The position numbers and the translations under genes were made by a program. Below, piece by piece: positions 1-12,700 of a stretch of DNA of 64,000 nucleotides. Within the stretch, counting starts at the first letter, position 1. Every line of letters starts with the position of its first letter. This stretch comes from Dicaeum eximium (lineage: Eukaryota > Chordata > Aves > Passeriformes > Dicaeidae), in contig VWZP01002415.1 of assembly GCA_013396995.1 (NCBI GenBank), forward strand, positions 1,119,402-1,183,401, read 5' to 3'. Under the pieces are notes generated by a model. That model was not told the DNA's origin. It searched no databases and saw nothing but the letters and a program-made list of their open reading frames with translations.

Positions 1-68
1 CAAATGTTTAGTTATATTATTATTATATTTTGAAAGTGTTTTTTTCCTAGGTATTAATCAAAATCCAG

Positions 69-92
69 TTTAATTTAATTTAATTTAATTTT
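69..92. repeat. (TTTAA)n microsatellite
   Basis: About five perfect copies of the pentanucleotide TTTAA, followed by an AT-rich run. It is a simple repeat that may vary in length between individuals. Confidence 0.9.
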
Positions 93-2044
93 TATTTTAC
101 CTGGAATATTAGAGCAAAGTGGCTGTAGAGCTCTCTATAGACAGCAAAAGGAGGACATGAACTTGAATCTCCTGAGCTGCTGCTTTTGATATTATTCAAG
201 AGGCAGTGTGGGTCTAGACTGACAGCTGAAAGAATGCAAAGGCTGAAGATTTGTGTCTTGGTCAGCAAACAACTTGCAATGACTTTCTGGCTGGATTTTG
301 CAGAAGAGCAAGAAGGTATGTATGTGGGAAGGGAAAAAGAGATTTGTAGCACTTTATCAGAGTTAAAGTGAACTGAGAGAAGTGAGCCTCTAAAATGTCA
401 GCTAAAAGCGAGAACAGAAAGAAGTAAACTTACTAAAACTTAAACGTTTTATTCTTTTTCAAGTGTTAGGATCCTTTCTAGAAGCCCAGAGAATTTATCA
501 GAATTGTTAAGTTTTTGTTTTCTGCAGGGAAGTTCTGTTTTAAAACCTTCACATTAGGGCCTTAGGTTTTAGGATTTGGAACAAAGGAATTTCAATTAAT
601 AGAAGCTTCACAGAGTTCGAGTCTGTATTTGGAATCTATAATTTGGAATTGTTGATTTCTATAAAGAATAGGCATGTCATTATTTTATTTCTTTAAAATG
701 TTCCCTAAAAAATCAACTTGTTTAAATTTAGATTCACTAGAAAACATTAAGGCAACAGAAACCTTCATCTCTTTTTCTTCCATGGGGTCACTGATTCAAA
801 ACTTAATTCAATTTGAGAAACAAAGGTGAATAGAGAAGTAAACATCCCAGAGGTGCAGAAAATTACTCAGAAATGTGGAGGCCTCTGAGGTATTCCCTAG
901 TTAAAGAAAATGTAGGAGGAATCAATAAATGAAGATGCCGCTTATTTGAATTCTGGGAAGACTGCTTATCCCAGCAGAAAGATAGCTCTTGTCAGCTCAC
1001 TTTAAGGAAGACTTAGGAAGCAATTAATATTTTGAATCAAAAAGTATAGAAACATGTAGAAAGGTCAAATCTACAGGAAAATGGCAGGGATTTTTCTAAG
1101 GAAAATAACCTGGATGTGTAGAGGAGGGTTTGTAAACTTGCCCATGGGAGGGGCAGTAAAAAAAGTGACAGCTAAAACTTTCAGCTTTTCATTGCAAATA
1201 TCTTTCATTGCATTGTGTTTTGTCTTTCATATTCTTCCTTTTTCAGATAATTGACTTCCTGCAGAGTCCTTCCAATTTTTGTCATTATTTGGAATAGAAG
1301 TGTAATAGTTAGATGTTGGCCCACTAGCAACTGGGCTTCAGTAACCACTGTGTATCACACAGGCTCTTAGCCACCTGCCAGGCAAAGATAAAGTCCACAG
1401 TGTTCAGAAATAATCACAAAGGTGAAAATTTTAGGCATCTGGTTTTGTTTTTTGCTCAGAAAACTTTAAACATGTCTTCAGTTTCTGCAATTATGTTTCT
1501 TGGTGGCTCAGCATAAGCCTTCTTCAAAAACTGAAGAATTCATGCCAGACCTTTGACCTAGAGACCCTAACAACAATTGAAATTTCAGCTCCCAGTCTTG
1601 TTACCAGGTGGTGATATTATATTTCAATGAGTTATAATACAAGAATGAGTAGCATTTAGAAGAGCAAAGGCACGGAAGTAATCAAAGTGCTTTCCACCTT
1701 TCTAAAACTTTGTAGCATTTTGGTTTGTTGTCTAGAATAACTAAAGTTATATGAAACAACATTATTGAGAGCCTATTAGTACTATTAGTGTGTTTTGAGA
1801 AACATTGATGCTAATCTCATGTCATAGGAATGATGTACAAGAATTAATTTCTTCAAAAGCTTACTGTATAAATAGGTAAGGCCAACAAGGAGAGGAGGAG
1901 AAATGAAACGTGGACTGACAGGATGGGAGCAGTAACTTTATCATCTCCACATTCAATATCTATCCTAAATAGGTCTAATTAGGTCTATCCTAAATATCCC
2001 ACAACCCTAAAGAGGTCACAGAAGCATTCATATTGGGAGTGAGA

Positions 2045-2240
2045 GGTGATAATAGGAGATACAATTACAAGGTGCAGCTGTTTACCTTGGCTATCTAACT
2101 GCTAACCGCCTATAATTAAGCAGCCAATTTAGTGCTCTATGACAGCTTGGTTAATGTAAATACTTTCAGTTAGTTGTTAGCAGCCTTTACTCTGCAGAAA
2201 TTGAGCTGCTGCTGAGTCAGAAAGTTTCATGGCGACTGGT
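2045..2240. promoter_or_regulatory. Candidate cis-regulatory block
   Basis: This stretch is less AT-skewed than its surroundings and packs several recognisable factor-binding words: an E-box CAGCTG near 2077, a homeodomain-type TATAATTAAG near 2111, and TGCTGAGTCA at 2210-2219. The last word is the larger part of a MAF/AP-1 recognition element (TGCTGAGTCAGCA) and matches 11 of its 13 positions. It contains no repeat signature. The regulatory role is an inference from motif clustering only, since conservation cannot be tested here. Confidence 0.2.
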
Positions 2241-5200
2241 GAGACAAAAGGAGGCCACAATTTACTAGGAAGTTTGAGAAATACTACATTAAACTGCACC
2301 TTTTCTCAAATATTCTAGTCATCTTCTGATTTTACTTCACAAAGCTTGACATCTGTGGTTTGCTTTTACAGATCATAGGGTCTGTTCATACATTAACTCT
2401 GCCTATAATTAGGTAAATGTAGATAGCAAGCACAGCAAGAAATTCAGCTTTCTTCTCTGTGGCTGAAATTCAGTCACAGTAGTGTTTTCCTGCGTGGTAG
2501 CTCAGGTATTCACTATTAGGTGGTTCAACAGCTTTATTTTTAATTTGGTCCTTAAAATCTGTTTCTTATAAAAGTCTATGACAGTCACGTGAATACTGGA
2601 AATAAGTCCTATGCTGCTATTCTTTATAAAGAATTTATCCTTCTCTGACTGTTTCTCATGGTTTAACCCCTGCTGGCAGCTAAGTACCACACAGCTGATC
2701 GCTCACTGCCCCACTCTGATGTATGGGGTGGAGAATCAGAGGAAAAAAATTAAACTCATGGGTTGAGGTCAGAACACTTGAATAATCAAAACAAAGTAAA
2801 AAAAAACCAAACAAACAAAAACGTAGCAACAAGAACAATTGTAATAAACAGAAGGGAGAACTAAAACCCATTAGAAACAGCACAACTGCTCACCGATGCC
2901 CAGCCCTTCCCCAAGCAGTGATTAGCCCCTCATGGACCACTTCATGCAGTTTACATACTCAGCAGGATGTTCTATGCTATGGAATATCCTTTTGCCAGTT
3001 TGGGACAGCTGTCCTGGCCATGTTCCTGACTGACTGAGGAGGAGCATTTTGTGCAGCTCCTCATTGGAAAGCCTGAAAGACTGCAACAACTAAAACACCA
3101 GTGGGTTACCAGCATTATTCTCATAATTCATCTAAAACACATCCCTGTACCAGCTACTAAGAAGAAAATGAGCTCTCTCCCAGCTGAAACCAAAAGAGAA
3201 TCCAGCCTCTTATGTTCAATTTCTCTGAGCCAGCTATTCAAGGAAAGCTTTGACATGTAGTTAGAAAAGTATTGTTAGGGGGAAATCTTTTAGCGCTGTA
3301 TCAGTAGATCTCCCCAGTAGTCCCCTACCTGGTTCCTTGCATTATAAGTTTTTCTAGAAGATTTTGGCTTGACTCACTGTCTATGATTTTTTAAGATCTC
3401 CTGATGTGGAATACAAGTGAATGCTGTCTCTTCTGATGTGTTGGTATATAAGCTCTAGGGAGCAAAAAGACCGCAGTTTAGTTGAGGCTCTGTAGCAGTT
3501 GGCTCTCTTGTTCTCTATAGGGAACTCTAGAATGGAAAAGGCAGCCAGTCATGCATGCTATAATTTACATCTGATTGATGAAAGTTTTAGATTCACAGGA
3601 ACAATTTGCACTGGGGCTCCTGTGGGCATAAAACTGAAATATTTTGCCACTGCTATCCAACATTAAGTTTTCTCTTGATCAGTCTCATATCCTTCCATGT
3701 CAAGTTCATCCTTGGAATTAACGCTTGAAGTTATATGTTTAGATGATGTAACCTTTTTTCCTGTATTCATCAACTGAGTAAGTTAAATTGTAGCTGAAAA
3801 CACTGCCTAATAAATAGATATATACATTTTAATGGGAAAAAGCACATCATACAATATTTGTTGTGCTTTCAAACTCAATTTAAACTTCATTTATATAATA
3901 ACCAAATATCTGCACATTAATTCACAAAGATCTTCAGACAAAACACAGTCTCCAAGCAAAATGCCAGCATCAAATAGAAGCTTTTGGAAATCTGAAAAGG
4001 TACAGGAAGTTAGTACTTGTTAATGAAATAAAATCAGGACAATGAGGTATTATCAGTAAGTTCTCAAACACACATACTAAATTAAATACTGTCAAACTTA
4101 CTATTATGTTAAAACTATAGTTTATGTTATTATCACACCCCAAATATAGCTGCTGTTGCCCAATGGATAACTGCAACCACCACTAGGAAAATTTTGTTCT
4201 GCCTGGCATGTGCACACTGAAGCTACACAATGAGAAAATGCTTGAAACGGAACGATTAAGAATAGTCAAGTTTGTTTTTTTTGTTCTTTTCCTGAACTTT
4301 ACTGTTTCTGAAATATTAGGACATATTGAGGGGAAAAAGCAAATGAATCTGTGCAATGTAAGAATAATCAAATAGTGTTGTTTGCAAAGTCATAAAATAT
4401 TTTTTTCACTTAAATGTGCCTTCAAAATGAAACAACAGAAAATTCTCATTCTTGATGTGTATTTCCAAATTAGCTAAATGTGTAAATATATAAATTTGCT
4501 GTAAAACTTATTAATGGGTATTTGTTTACATATTTTTATCTCAATTATCTAGGCCCATAGGACCCATGCAATCAATTTTTCACTGAGTAGTTTTCAAAAT
4601 ATAATTACTCTTATGGGTAGGTCTATGAACAACAGTGTCATTTACACTATCATTCACTAATTGCACTTCTAAGCCGTTATAATGAATTATACTTGTACAT
4701 TCTTTATGAAGATCAGTTAATGCTAATCATTTCTATCACATATATCACTGAGAAGACATCCATCTATAACAGCCTTTTCATTTACAGCCTCTTTCCCTTT
4801 TAATTTTCTTGCATTGTAAGAAAAGGCAGTAAATGAATGGTGTGTGCTCACACACTGCGAGCATTGTAAACTTAGCAGTAAAGGTTGAGATTTGAAATTT
4901 AGAAGATGTATTTTTCTGTTTTTTAATAACTCTAAGGTGGAAATTATTAGGTTTGTGGTTATTAAATGTGCAGTTCTGGGACACCAATTCAGGAATTACT
5001 GGCCATGGGAATAACAGAAATAAACAGTACTAGTATGAAACTTGATGTATTTATGAATGGACTGTATGGAACAGGTTTCTTTTCATGTTGGGTGACCAGA
5101 TTGATCAACCCAGATGCTTTTTGAGCCCATTTTTTATGCTTTAACAATACAGAGCAGTATCTATGACAAAGCAAGCAGCTCTGTGCTTTTTTGTAAACAA

Positions 5201-5944
5201 TCTACAGGCTGCATTCCTACATGCAGGCAGTAAAAAGATTCCTTTTCAGGATGAGAGATGCTAAAATAATGATCTTGTACTAGCATGAAATTCTTCTGAC
5301 TTGTTTGACAAGGAAAGTGTAATTTCTTAAGATGTGGGAAACTTTGCTGGCGATTTAGGTAAAAGAAGCCCAGAGTCCTTGAGTGTGAAAAAACTGCTGC
5401 CACCTCTTCTCTCCCTGTTATCATCACAGAATATTAAGACAATGTTTCACTACTGCCTTACTGGAATTTCTAAGACGTTGTGGCAACACCTATAGCAAGG
5501 ACCTTAAAAATGCAATATGCATGAAAAATTAATCCATGTTGGCATTTGTATCTAGTATAAGCAATAAGCACTAACTGTTATCACAATTTTTGTGGTTGGA
5601 ATCTTCATAAAATTACAACGATACCTAAGCTACTGGTGTCTTTCTCACATTTGAGTTTCTAAGTGATAATAGTGGGAACTATGTATGAAAATATCAGAAA
5701 TATGAAACAAGTGGTCTCTTTTGTTAGGTTTTAAATGTGAAGGAAACACTGAAAAAAATACAATTGGTTTTTCAACACCAAAATTGCAGCTTACTATGAA
5801 AGAAAAGGTAATGATTAACCAAAAAGACCTATGGTTTAAAAACATGCTTTGAAGGGGTATGGTAAATTCTTTGTGAAAAAGGTACAATATAAGAAAACAG
5901 AATACAACAGAGTTTTATTATACTGTCTGAGTAGTATGCCTTAC

Positions 5945-5969
5945 TTGAGAGGAGTCACACTCCTCTCAA
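5945..5969. other. Perfect inverted repeat (11-bp arms, 3-nt loop)
   Basis: TTGAGAGGAGT and ACTCCTCTCAA are exact reverse complements separated by CAC. The stem is GC-containing, so it is less trivial than the AT palindromes common in this window. No promoter, terminator or small RNA context is visible. Confidence 0.6.
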
Positions 5970-8395
5970 CTCAGTAACTGAACCATCTTTTTTTACAGAT
6001 GGAGAGAAAAGGCACAATAATATTTAAAAATTCTTTCATTTTGTATGTGCTTAATACCTCTAGTGGGTGGTTCCTCACAGACATTCCAAAGACAAGTTTT
6101 AAACGGTGTAGTTTCATTAACCAGTTTACTACATCCGTTTTAGCTATAGTTGTTGACATGCATACAGTAGATTTTGGCATCTTAATATATGACTTTTGGA
6201 GTCTATTGAGTAAAGCTAGGGAATCATCATGCTGGCAAGCCCACACTCTCTCCAGTTTATGTGGTCAAGTATAAGAGAATAATTATTAGAAAAGTCGGAT
6301 AACTAGTGAATTTCCTAGCCATAAATAGAAGATAAAGTGATAAAGAGAAGGAAAATGAGAAAGTCACCTTTGCACAGTAAGGGAGGAAGTGGCTATGTAA
6401 ATGGACCATGAACTGCACCTGGGAGATGAAGTAAAGAAGCCCTACAGCAGACTAATTGCTGAAGGGAACCTGGTTGGAAGAGGTACTGCAAATCCCCTCC
6501 AAAACCAGGAACAGTGAGATTCTTGCAGTTGAAGTCTACTTGTCAACAAGAATACAGTGCCCTGGAAAAAAATCCCAAAGAAGAGCTTTTCGTTGAACTA
6601 TCTGCCAGCTGCCAAACTATGAAATGTGGATCTTATTATATATTATAAATCAATTTTGTGGGAGCAAGGAAAAAATCCACCATTATTTTTTATATCAGGA
6701 GAAATCTATAAAACATTGAATTCTTAGGATTTATACTACAGTTTTGTCCTTGTAGTTATGACTTTTTTCTTTAGGTATTAGGTATAGAGATTTCCCTCAA
6801 TATAAACATCTTGAAACAAGTATTCTGATAGAGATGTCTCAGCTGAACTATTCCAGTGTTTTGCGAGTTTAAACTGTATGGGACTACATTCCCCTGGAAT
6901 GGGTGGCAGAACATTCTGTCATATGTACACTGCATTTCCCTTTGTTTCTCTACCCCAGAGTTTGTAGCCACCACATATGAAGTATTTTCAGAATGGATAA
7001 AAAAAGTATATAGAACGTGCCTGGGGTCCTTTGGCATCTGAACCCAGCATGAGTCCAAACAAAACTAAGTTTTATTCTAACATTAGGTCACTAATGTAGC
7101 TGAAAGTAAGGGGTGAGTGAGGAGATAATAGACAGTGCTTTAGCTACAGACATACATTTCCATAGAATCTGTTTTTTTTTTCTGCTCTAGAGCCCTGCAC
7201 TATTTGGTGCAGATCCATGGCTGTGAAAGATCCTCTTCTATGCCCATCCCTCATCTGTTTCTATTATCCACTGATAATCTGTACCAAGCCTCTGAAGGAC
7301 TACTGTCAGAGCAGCCAGCATGCACCATATTAGTTTCAGACTATACTTTCAGGCACACTGTGTGAAGGCAGAGAATTTTATTCTGTGGAATAGCCCTAAA
7401 AGCAGCCTTACTAAATAGTTATAGTCATTAACCCAGAGTTTCAGTACTGTAACTTTTATTTTCTCTGTAGTTCATAGGTCTAGTTAACAGGAATAGTCAA
7501 AATCCGTTGTATCAAAAGTATATCTAATACAGCACCTTGTCTGTTACACAGGTGGGTAGTGGATACTTAAGGAAGACAATAAGAACATATAGGATTGCTT
7601 TCACTCCAGCTTTTTCAGCAATCAGTGCTTTAGGGCTTACAAAAGTGAGACGTTGCAGCTGGACTGCTGTGTTTAATAACTGCTGATGTACCTATTCTCT
7701 GTCAGCTAGCCTAGTCCTTCTCAGAAGTCATTTATGCTGCTAGAGATTCAGAAAGAGAATCTGCAGCCTCACATCATATTATATGCTGTAAAAAAGCAGT
7801 ACTTTTTTTTTTTTAAAATCTGTTGTTTGATGATGTCACTGAGTGTTTGTAATTTTAGTTCTATGACACATAATGATTTATTCCAACCTCCTCTTTTTCC
7901 CTCTGTTTATGATTTTGGATTTCTATTATATGTCCACTCAGTCATGCTGCCTGTGTCATGCCCTATCTGCCAGGCTTTTTCTCTTTTAAAGCACTACCAT
8001 GCTTCTGACTATTGTTGCTTTTTTCTACTTTTCTACTGCTATTTTATTTTTTCTGTAAAAAAGGCAGATGGGAGTTATATGGTGTATTGATTAAGTAGAG
8101 GTATTTCTTGAATAGTGCACAGTGATGTCTTCTGTTTTACTGTAAATTTCTTTTATTTTTCTACCTCCTCTATGACCACTGCTGATCTGTTCATGTCACT
8201 GCCTGACTAGCTTAGTGGATGAAGGGAGAACAATTGAGGTTTATCTTTAGTAAGTCTTTTGGAATGGTCTCTACATAGCCAAGTTGTCAAAGTGCAGGTC
8301 AGATTAGTTCAGTGGTGCAGAGAATGGTGATCAGAAAGTCCATCTGGAAGCAAGTCCATAGAATCATTAAGGTTTAATTACTTGCTAATTAATTA

Positions 8396-9020
8396 GCCCT
8401 TGTGGTGTCCACCTGGGCTTGGTAGCGGGGCCAATACTGCTGAACACTTTTATTGGTGACCTGGATGGTGTGGAAGAGTGAACCTTCAGCAAGTTTGCAG
8501 AGGGTATGAAACTGAGTGGTGTGCAGAAGACAGGCTGAAGAAATGGAGCTGAGATGAATTTCATGAAGGTTTACAAAGGGAAATGCCAAATCCTGCCCCT
8601 GAGGAGCAGCAGTCCGAGGCACCAGTACACACTAGGGGCTGGCCTGCTGGAAAGCTGCTCAGCAGAGAAGGACATTAGTGACTGGTGGACAGCAAGCTCA
8701 TCATGGACAAGAAATGCATTATCACAGCAAAGAAGGTCAATAACAGAATCACAGAATCACAGAATCATTAAGGTTGCAAAAGAGCTCCAAGATCGTGGAG
8801 TTCAACCTTTGACCAATCACCACCTTGTCAACTAAACCATAGCACTGAGAAGATCCTGGGCTGCCTTAGGGAGGCCATTCCCAGAAAGCTGGGAGAGCTG
8901 CTCTTTGCTGTCTCCTCATCACTGGTGAGATACATCTGGACTGCTTGGTCCAGTTCTGGATGACTAAGGAATTGGAGCACCTTTTATGCCACTTAGAAAG
9001 ACTAAGAGGTTGTTTGTTTG
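8396..9020 (+). mobile_element. CR1 LINE fragment (copy A), 5'-truncated, split by a later insertion
   Basis: The plus strand follows the CR1 ORF2 nucleotide consensus from the end of the reverse transcriptase domain onward. A stretch equivalent to 'GxLF..F.GDLD' sits at about 8430-8465, and the catalytic-motif region is near 8490-8510. There the usual FADDT has decayed to a sequence reading like FAEGM, so the second and key aspartates are gone. The match continues through the 'lgvLvD.kL..S' region to about 8735, is interrupted by an opposite-strand CR1 tail (8743-8848), and resumes at 8850 with the 'ILGC' codons and the 'LE..VQFW' region to about 9000. The copy is 5'-truncated, as most CR1 copies are, and carries many frameshifts. 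It is dead sequence. Confidence 0.8.
8743..8848 (-). mobile_element. CR1 3' tail (minus strand) nested in copy A
   Basis: Three tandem copies of the 8-mer ACAGAATC at 8743-8766 are the reverse complement of the 3' microsatellite that ends CR1 elements. They are followed by 'attaaggttg.aaaagagctcc.agatc.tggagttcaacc' and 'aactaaaccat', the reverse complement of a CR1 3' UTR subfamily. The piece interrupts the coding-strand match of copy A, which resumes immediately afterwards, so it inserted later. Only the last 100 bp or so of the element were copied. Confidence 0.75.
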
Positions 9021-9254
9021 ACCTCAAGAAGAGAACATAAACAGTTTTGTGATTCTTTGAATTTTCTGCAATGTCTTCAAAATCTTTCCTGAGTGGCAAC
9101 CAAGAAGTTATTTTGACTATTCAACCTGCATTCTTCATATTCAGTGCTTTGAAATCCATCTGCTGTTTCATCAGTTGGTCACTCAGTGGATCAGTGAGTC
9201 ATACCCTGTTGTCAGTTGGCTGGATATTGACAGGATAAAAAGAAATGTAGGGAA

Positions 9255-9780
9255 TAGCCTGGGGATCCTGGTGGATGGGTTGAATATGAGTCACCATGGT
9301 ACCCTCACAGCAATGAAGGCTATTGCATAGTGCAAAGGTGGAGGGAAGTGTTTGTTTCTTTCTGTTCAGCACTTTTGCTGCTGCTCTGCCCGATTTTATG
9401 CTCTGCTAAAGGACACATGACATGGAAGGTACAGCTGGGAGAGGTGAGTTTATTTGGCCTTAAGGAAAGAAGGCCCTGGGAGGACCTTGCCACTGGCTTG
9501 AACTACCAGTGGGACATTACCAACTGTACAGAGCCTGAAACTTCTCAGAGGTACACAGTGAAAAGATCAGAGCTATGAAAAGGGAAATTCCAATTAGACT
9601 GTGAAAAGTTGTTCTGTTTTGTTCCATCAAGTGTAATCAAATGCTGGAATAGACTGCAAAGAAGTTTTGTAACTGTCATTCTTGGAGATATTCAAAATCC
9701 AGCTGTACAAGGCTTTGGCCCACCTGATCTAACTTCAACATAGTGCAGCTTTAAGTGGCAATAGATAACCTTTCATTCTA
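9255..9780 (+). mobile_element. Old CR1 LINE fragment (copy B), plus strand
   Basis: The string 'agcctggggatcctggtggatgggttgaa' near 9257 repeats a part of CR1 ORF2 already present in copy A, so this is a second element. The 3' half (9540-9770) aligns with the CR1 region after the ORF2 core: 'gaaattccaattagac', 'tgctggaatagactgcaaagaagttttgtaact' and 'cttggagatattcaaaatccagctgtacaaggc' correspond to the conserved block that reads roughly 'LErW..L..EV.N...LEIFKS.LD.AL'. The middle is poorly preserved and may be deleted. A frame of 82 codons at 9330-9578 is a chance product of this decayed sequence. Confidence 0.7.
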
Positions 9781-12700
9781 AATTATTTTGAAATTCTGTA
9801 CTCTTTCTGTACCTATTTCTAGCCAGAAATAAATATAGTATGTGGAATAATGTTGGGTCATCCCATTGCTTTTTCACCTCAATATCTACCCCATTTTTAA
9901 GATCAGTTTAAGAAATCTTGTCTTCTTTCAGTATAGTTTCCTGTCTTTTAATTAATAATGAATTCTTAAAAGTATCTTCTGTTTTTTCCCCCAATTTTTT
10001 GCAGTTTGATTTTAAATCTTTTGGTGAGGAACATCAATCCAAGAGTTCAACCACATCAGACATCTCAAAATCCTCTAAAAGATTTGTGAAGCACCCATTT
10101 ACAAAAAAGCTGTTTTCTGATGCTCCCTGTGTTTACTAACATATATATAATTTCAATTTGTAACGGTTTGTTTGATAAAGAAGTCAGAATTTCTAGTCCT
10201 TAGCTCCCAAATTACCTCTGGAGACATTTTAATGAATTGCCATTATTAAAGGCCATCTCCCTTTCCCTTGTACAATAGCAGATTTAAACAGTCATTTAAA
10301 GACCACTGAAAATATACCAGCAATTTTATGTGTGAATTCTTTAAAAATATATGTGGTTACTCCCAAGTCATGGTGATTTTTTGCTACCCAACAAACCAAT
10401 TTGTTCAAAATACCTCTTACGTTCTCTCAATTTGAGATAATATTTTAGACTTTTCCCTGTCAAATAATTGCTCTGATAAAGAATTTTCTTCTTGATTCTC
10501 TAGTGAACATTAGATGCTGTATTCATGGGGTGAATGCTGATCTGGCTGAAGTAAATCTGAGTTTTAATTTTAGGAATATAGAGTTCAGCCTTGGTGTATA
10601 TCCACTGACAAATACTGTGTATTTGTGCTTCGAATCCTTGATTGTTTACATTCAAGCCAGTTATGTCTGAATAAGGATACAGCAAAACAGGAGGCAATTT
10701 TTTTTTTCAAATATATCATTCAAGATATGTGACTAAAATCCAGTAATTACAAAAATGCTGTTAGATATTTAAATTCTGATGATTTATATTACAGGTCTGC
10801 CCCTGACATAAACTGACTGTGTGAGGAGTCAAAGCTACTCTAGAAATCAGTGAGGACTGGGATGTTCTATATATATTCTATTCTTTAAGACCACTAAAAC
10901 CGTTGAAAAAGCAAAGCCAGTGTATTCAGTGACTGAAGTATTTTTAAAAGATAGAATAATCAGAATCTAAATTAAGCCTAAATTTTGCATTGTGCCCTTT
11001 ATGCACAGTTATTATCAAGCAGCAAGCTGTGTAAAATATGGAAACAAGTTAGTAATATACCAGCAAATAGCCTACAAAATAAAATAAGTAATTATAGCAT
11101 GTACTTCAAAACAGAAAATAGGGTTATTTTAAAGTAATACTTGACACTGAATATTTGTAAGACCATGTAAAATAGAAGATTAGTCAAGAGGAATTTTAGT
11201 AAATCAGCTTATTATAAAAGACAAAGGAAAGAGTTTGCTTGGAAATGAGGAAGAAATATTCACATGTGCAAGAATTCTACTGCAAGAAAGCACAGGAATC
11301 AGGAGATCTGTATAATCTGTGCACCATTCAGCATGGAGGCTAGTACAGAAAGAAAGGATCATTAATTTAAGCATTCAGGGAAAATGTTAGGGTTTGTATT
11401 TGGTTTTGCCTTGTCTTTCTCAATCCAGTACTCCACCATCTCCTTCCCAAACTGCATACCATTAGCAGTTCTGTATTCTAATCTCTCCCTTGCTGCTTAA
11501 AATTATCACTCCTTTATTTCAAATATGGCTTCTTATCCTCTGCTCTGCTAACTGGCTTTATTACCCTCGACCCCTTCTTGCCTCCACTGCAGGCAGCTTG
11601 ACATTTTTACATCAGCTAATCCTCACTTTTCGTGCCCTTCCCTTCTCCTCCCCCACCCTGTATTTGCTTCCCTTTCCTCTTTTGGTGTATTCAGAGCTGC
11701 AGAGAGCTTTTCAGCAGATATTCAAACCCCTGGAGAAATTCAAAGAGATTGAAACACAGCACAAGAGCTAGGGGTGTTTTCTTCTGGGCTGCCAAAAGCA
11801 TAAGGTAACATTCAGAATGAGGTCACTGTACCATGATCTCATTTTGAATTGGATTTGCTTATGGGACATAGGAAGCCTGATACGGAGAGCATATTGTTTT
11901 GGTAGTTAATATTACACCAACAAACTGTGAAAAAAAATTAAGCATTTACTTTCATTTCCCTAGTTTATAAATTCATGTGTCAGGAGTTTAAAAGAATTAT
12001 GAGAAGATAATAAAACAATGGCTTAAATTAGGTGTGAGCATGGCTTAAACTAGGTGTGGACTGGACTCACAGCAGTCAAGTGTACAAAGCACATATGTAA
12101 AGAGGTGCTGAAACAAAATGAAAGGTTTGGGAAAAGTATTTTGCAGGATAACTGAAGAATAGCAATGTTTTTTGTGCAAAGCAAAGCAAGAAATGATTGG
12201 CAGGAGAAAGCATGGCATGGGTGGGTACCTCAGAAACTTCCCTGCGTGCAAGGTGCTGCCAACAGGCTGTTTAGGGGAGAATGGATTCTTTCCTGTGAAA
12301 AAGACAGAAATAGGTATTCTATGTCACAAAGAGCCTATATAATGTAAAGAACGGGAAAACAAGATGCACTGGAAAGCTCTACCTGCTATCAATTAAATTT
12401 GAAAATATCATCAGTAATTCTGCCCATCAGTAGCATTTTGACATAGGGTACTGCACAGTGATTTGAAGTGATTTGAAGAAGTTCAACAGCCATTGTATTA
12501 ACTTTGAAACTGATCATGTAAAACAAGGCAGGTTGTGAAATAAAATGTGTTTAGGAGCAACAGAAGTAATGGCAGAATGTGGATGTTGTTTGTTGATAAC
12601 CCAACTAGTGAGTGGAAAGAATTAAAAATCACAGAGAAAGAGAAAGAAATGCAAGTGTAGAGAGAAAAAACACTCTGCTGAGCTTTAGATATAGGACAAA

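Larger units (their letters stand above)
1..8395. other. Unique AT-rich non-coding DNA
   Basis: No exon, known repeat family or RNA gene is recognisable across this stretch. Open frames are short (at most 95 codons), present on both strands and compositionally like chance frames. Visible small structures are a pentanucleotide repeat near the left edge, a duplicated 13-mer around 1959-1996, a regulatory-looking block at 2045-2240 and a perfect hairpin at 5945-5969. A short A-rich string with C interruptions lies near 2798-2822. A 17-bp piece at 8358-8374 resembles a minus-strand CR1 3' tail and may be a remnant of an old insertion next to the CR1 copies that follow. Confidence 0.7.
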
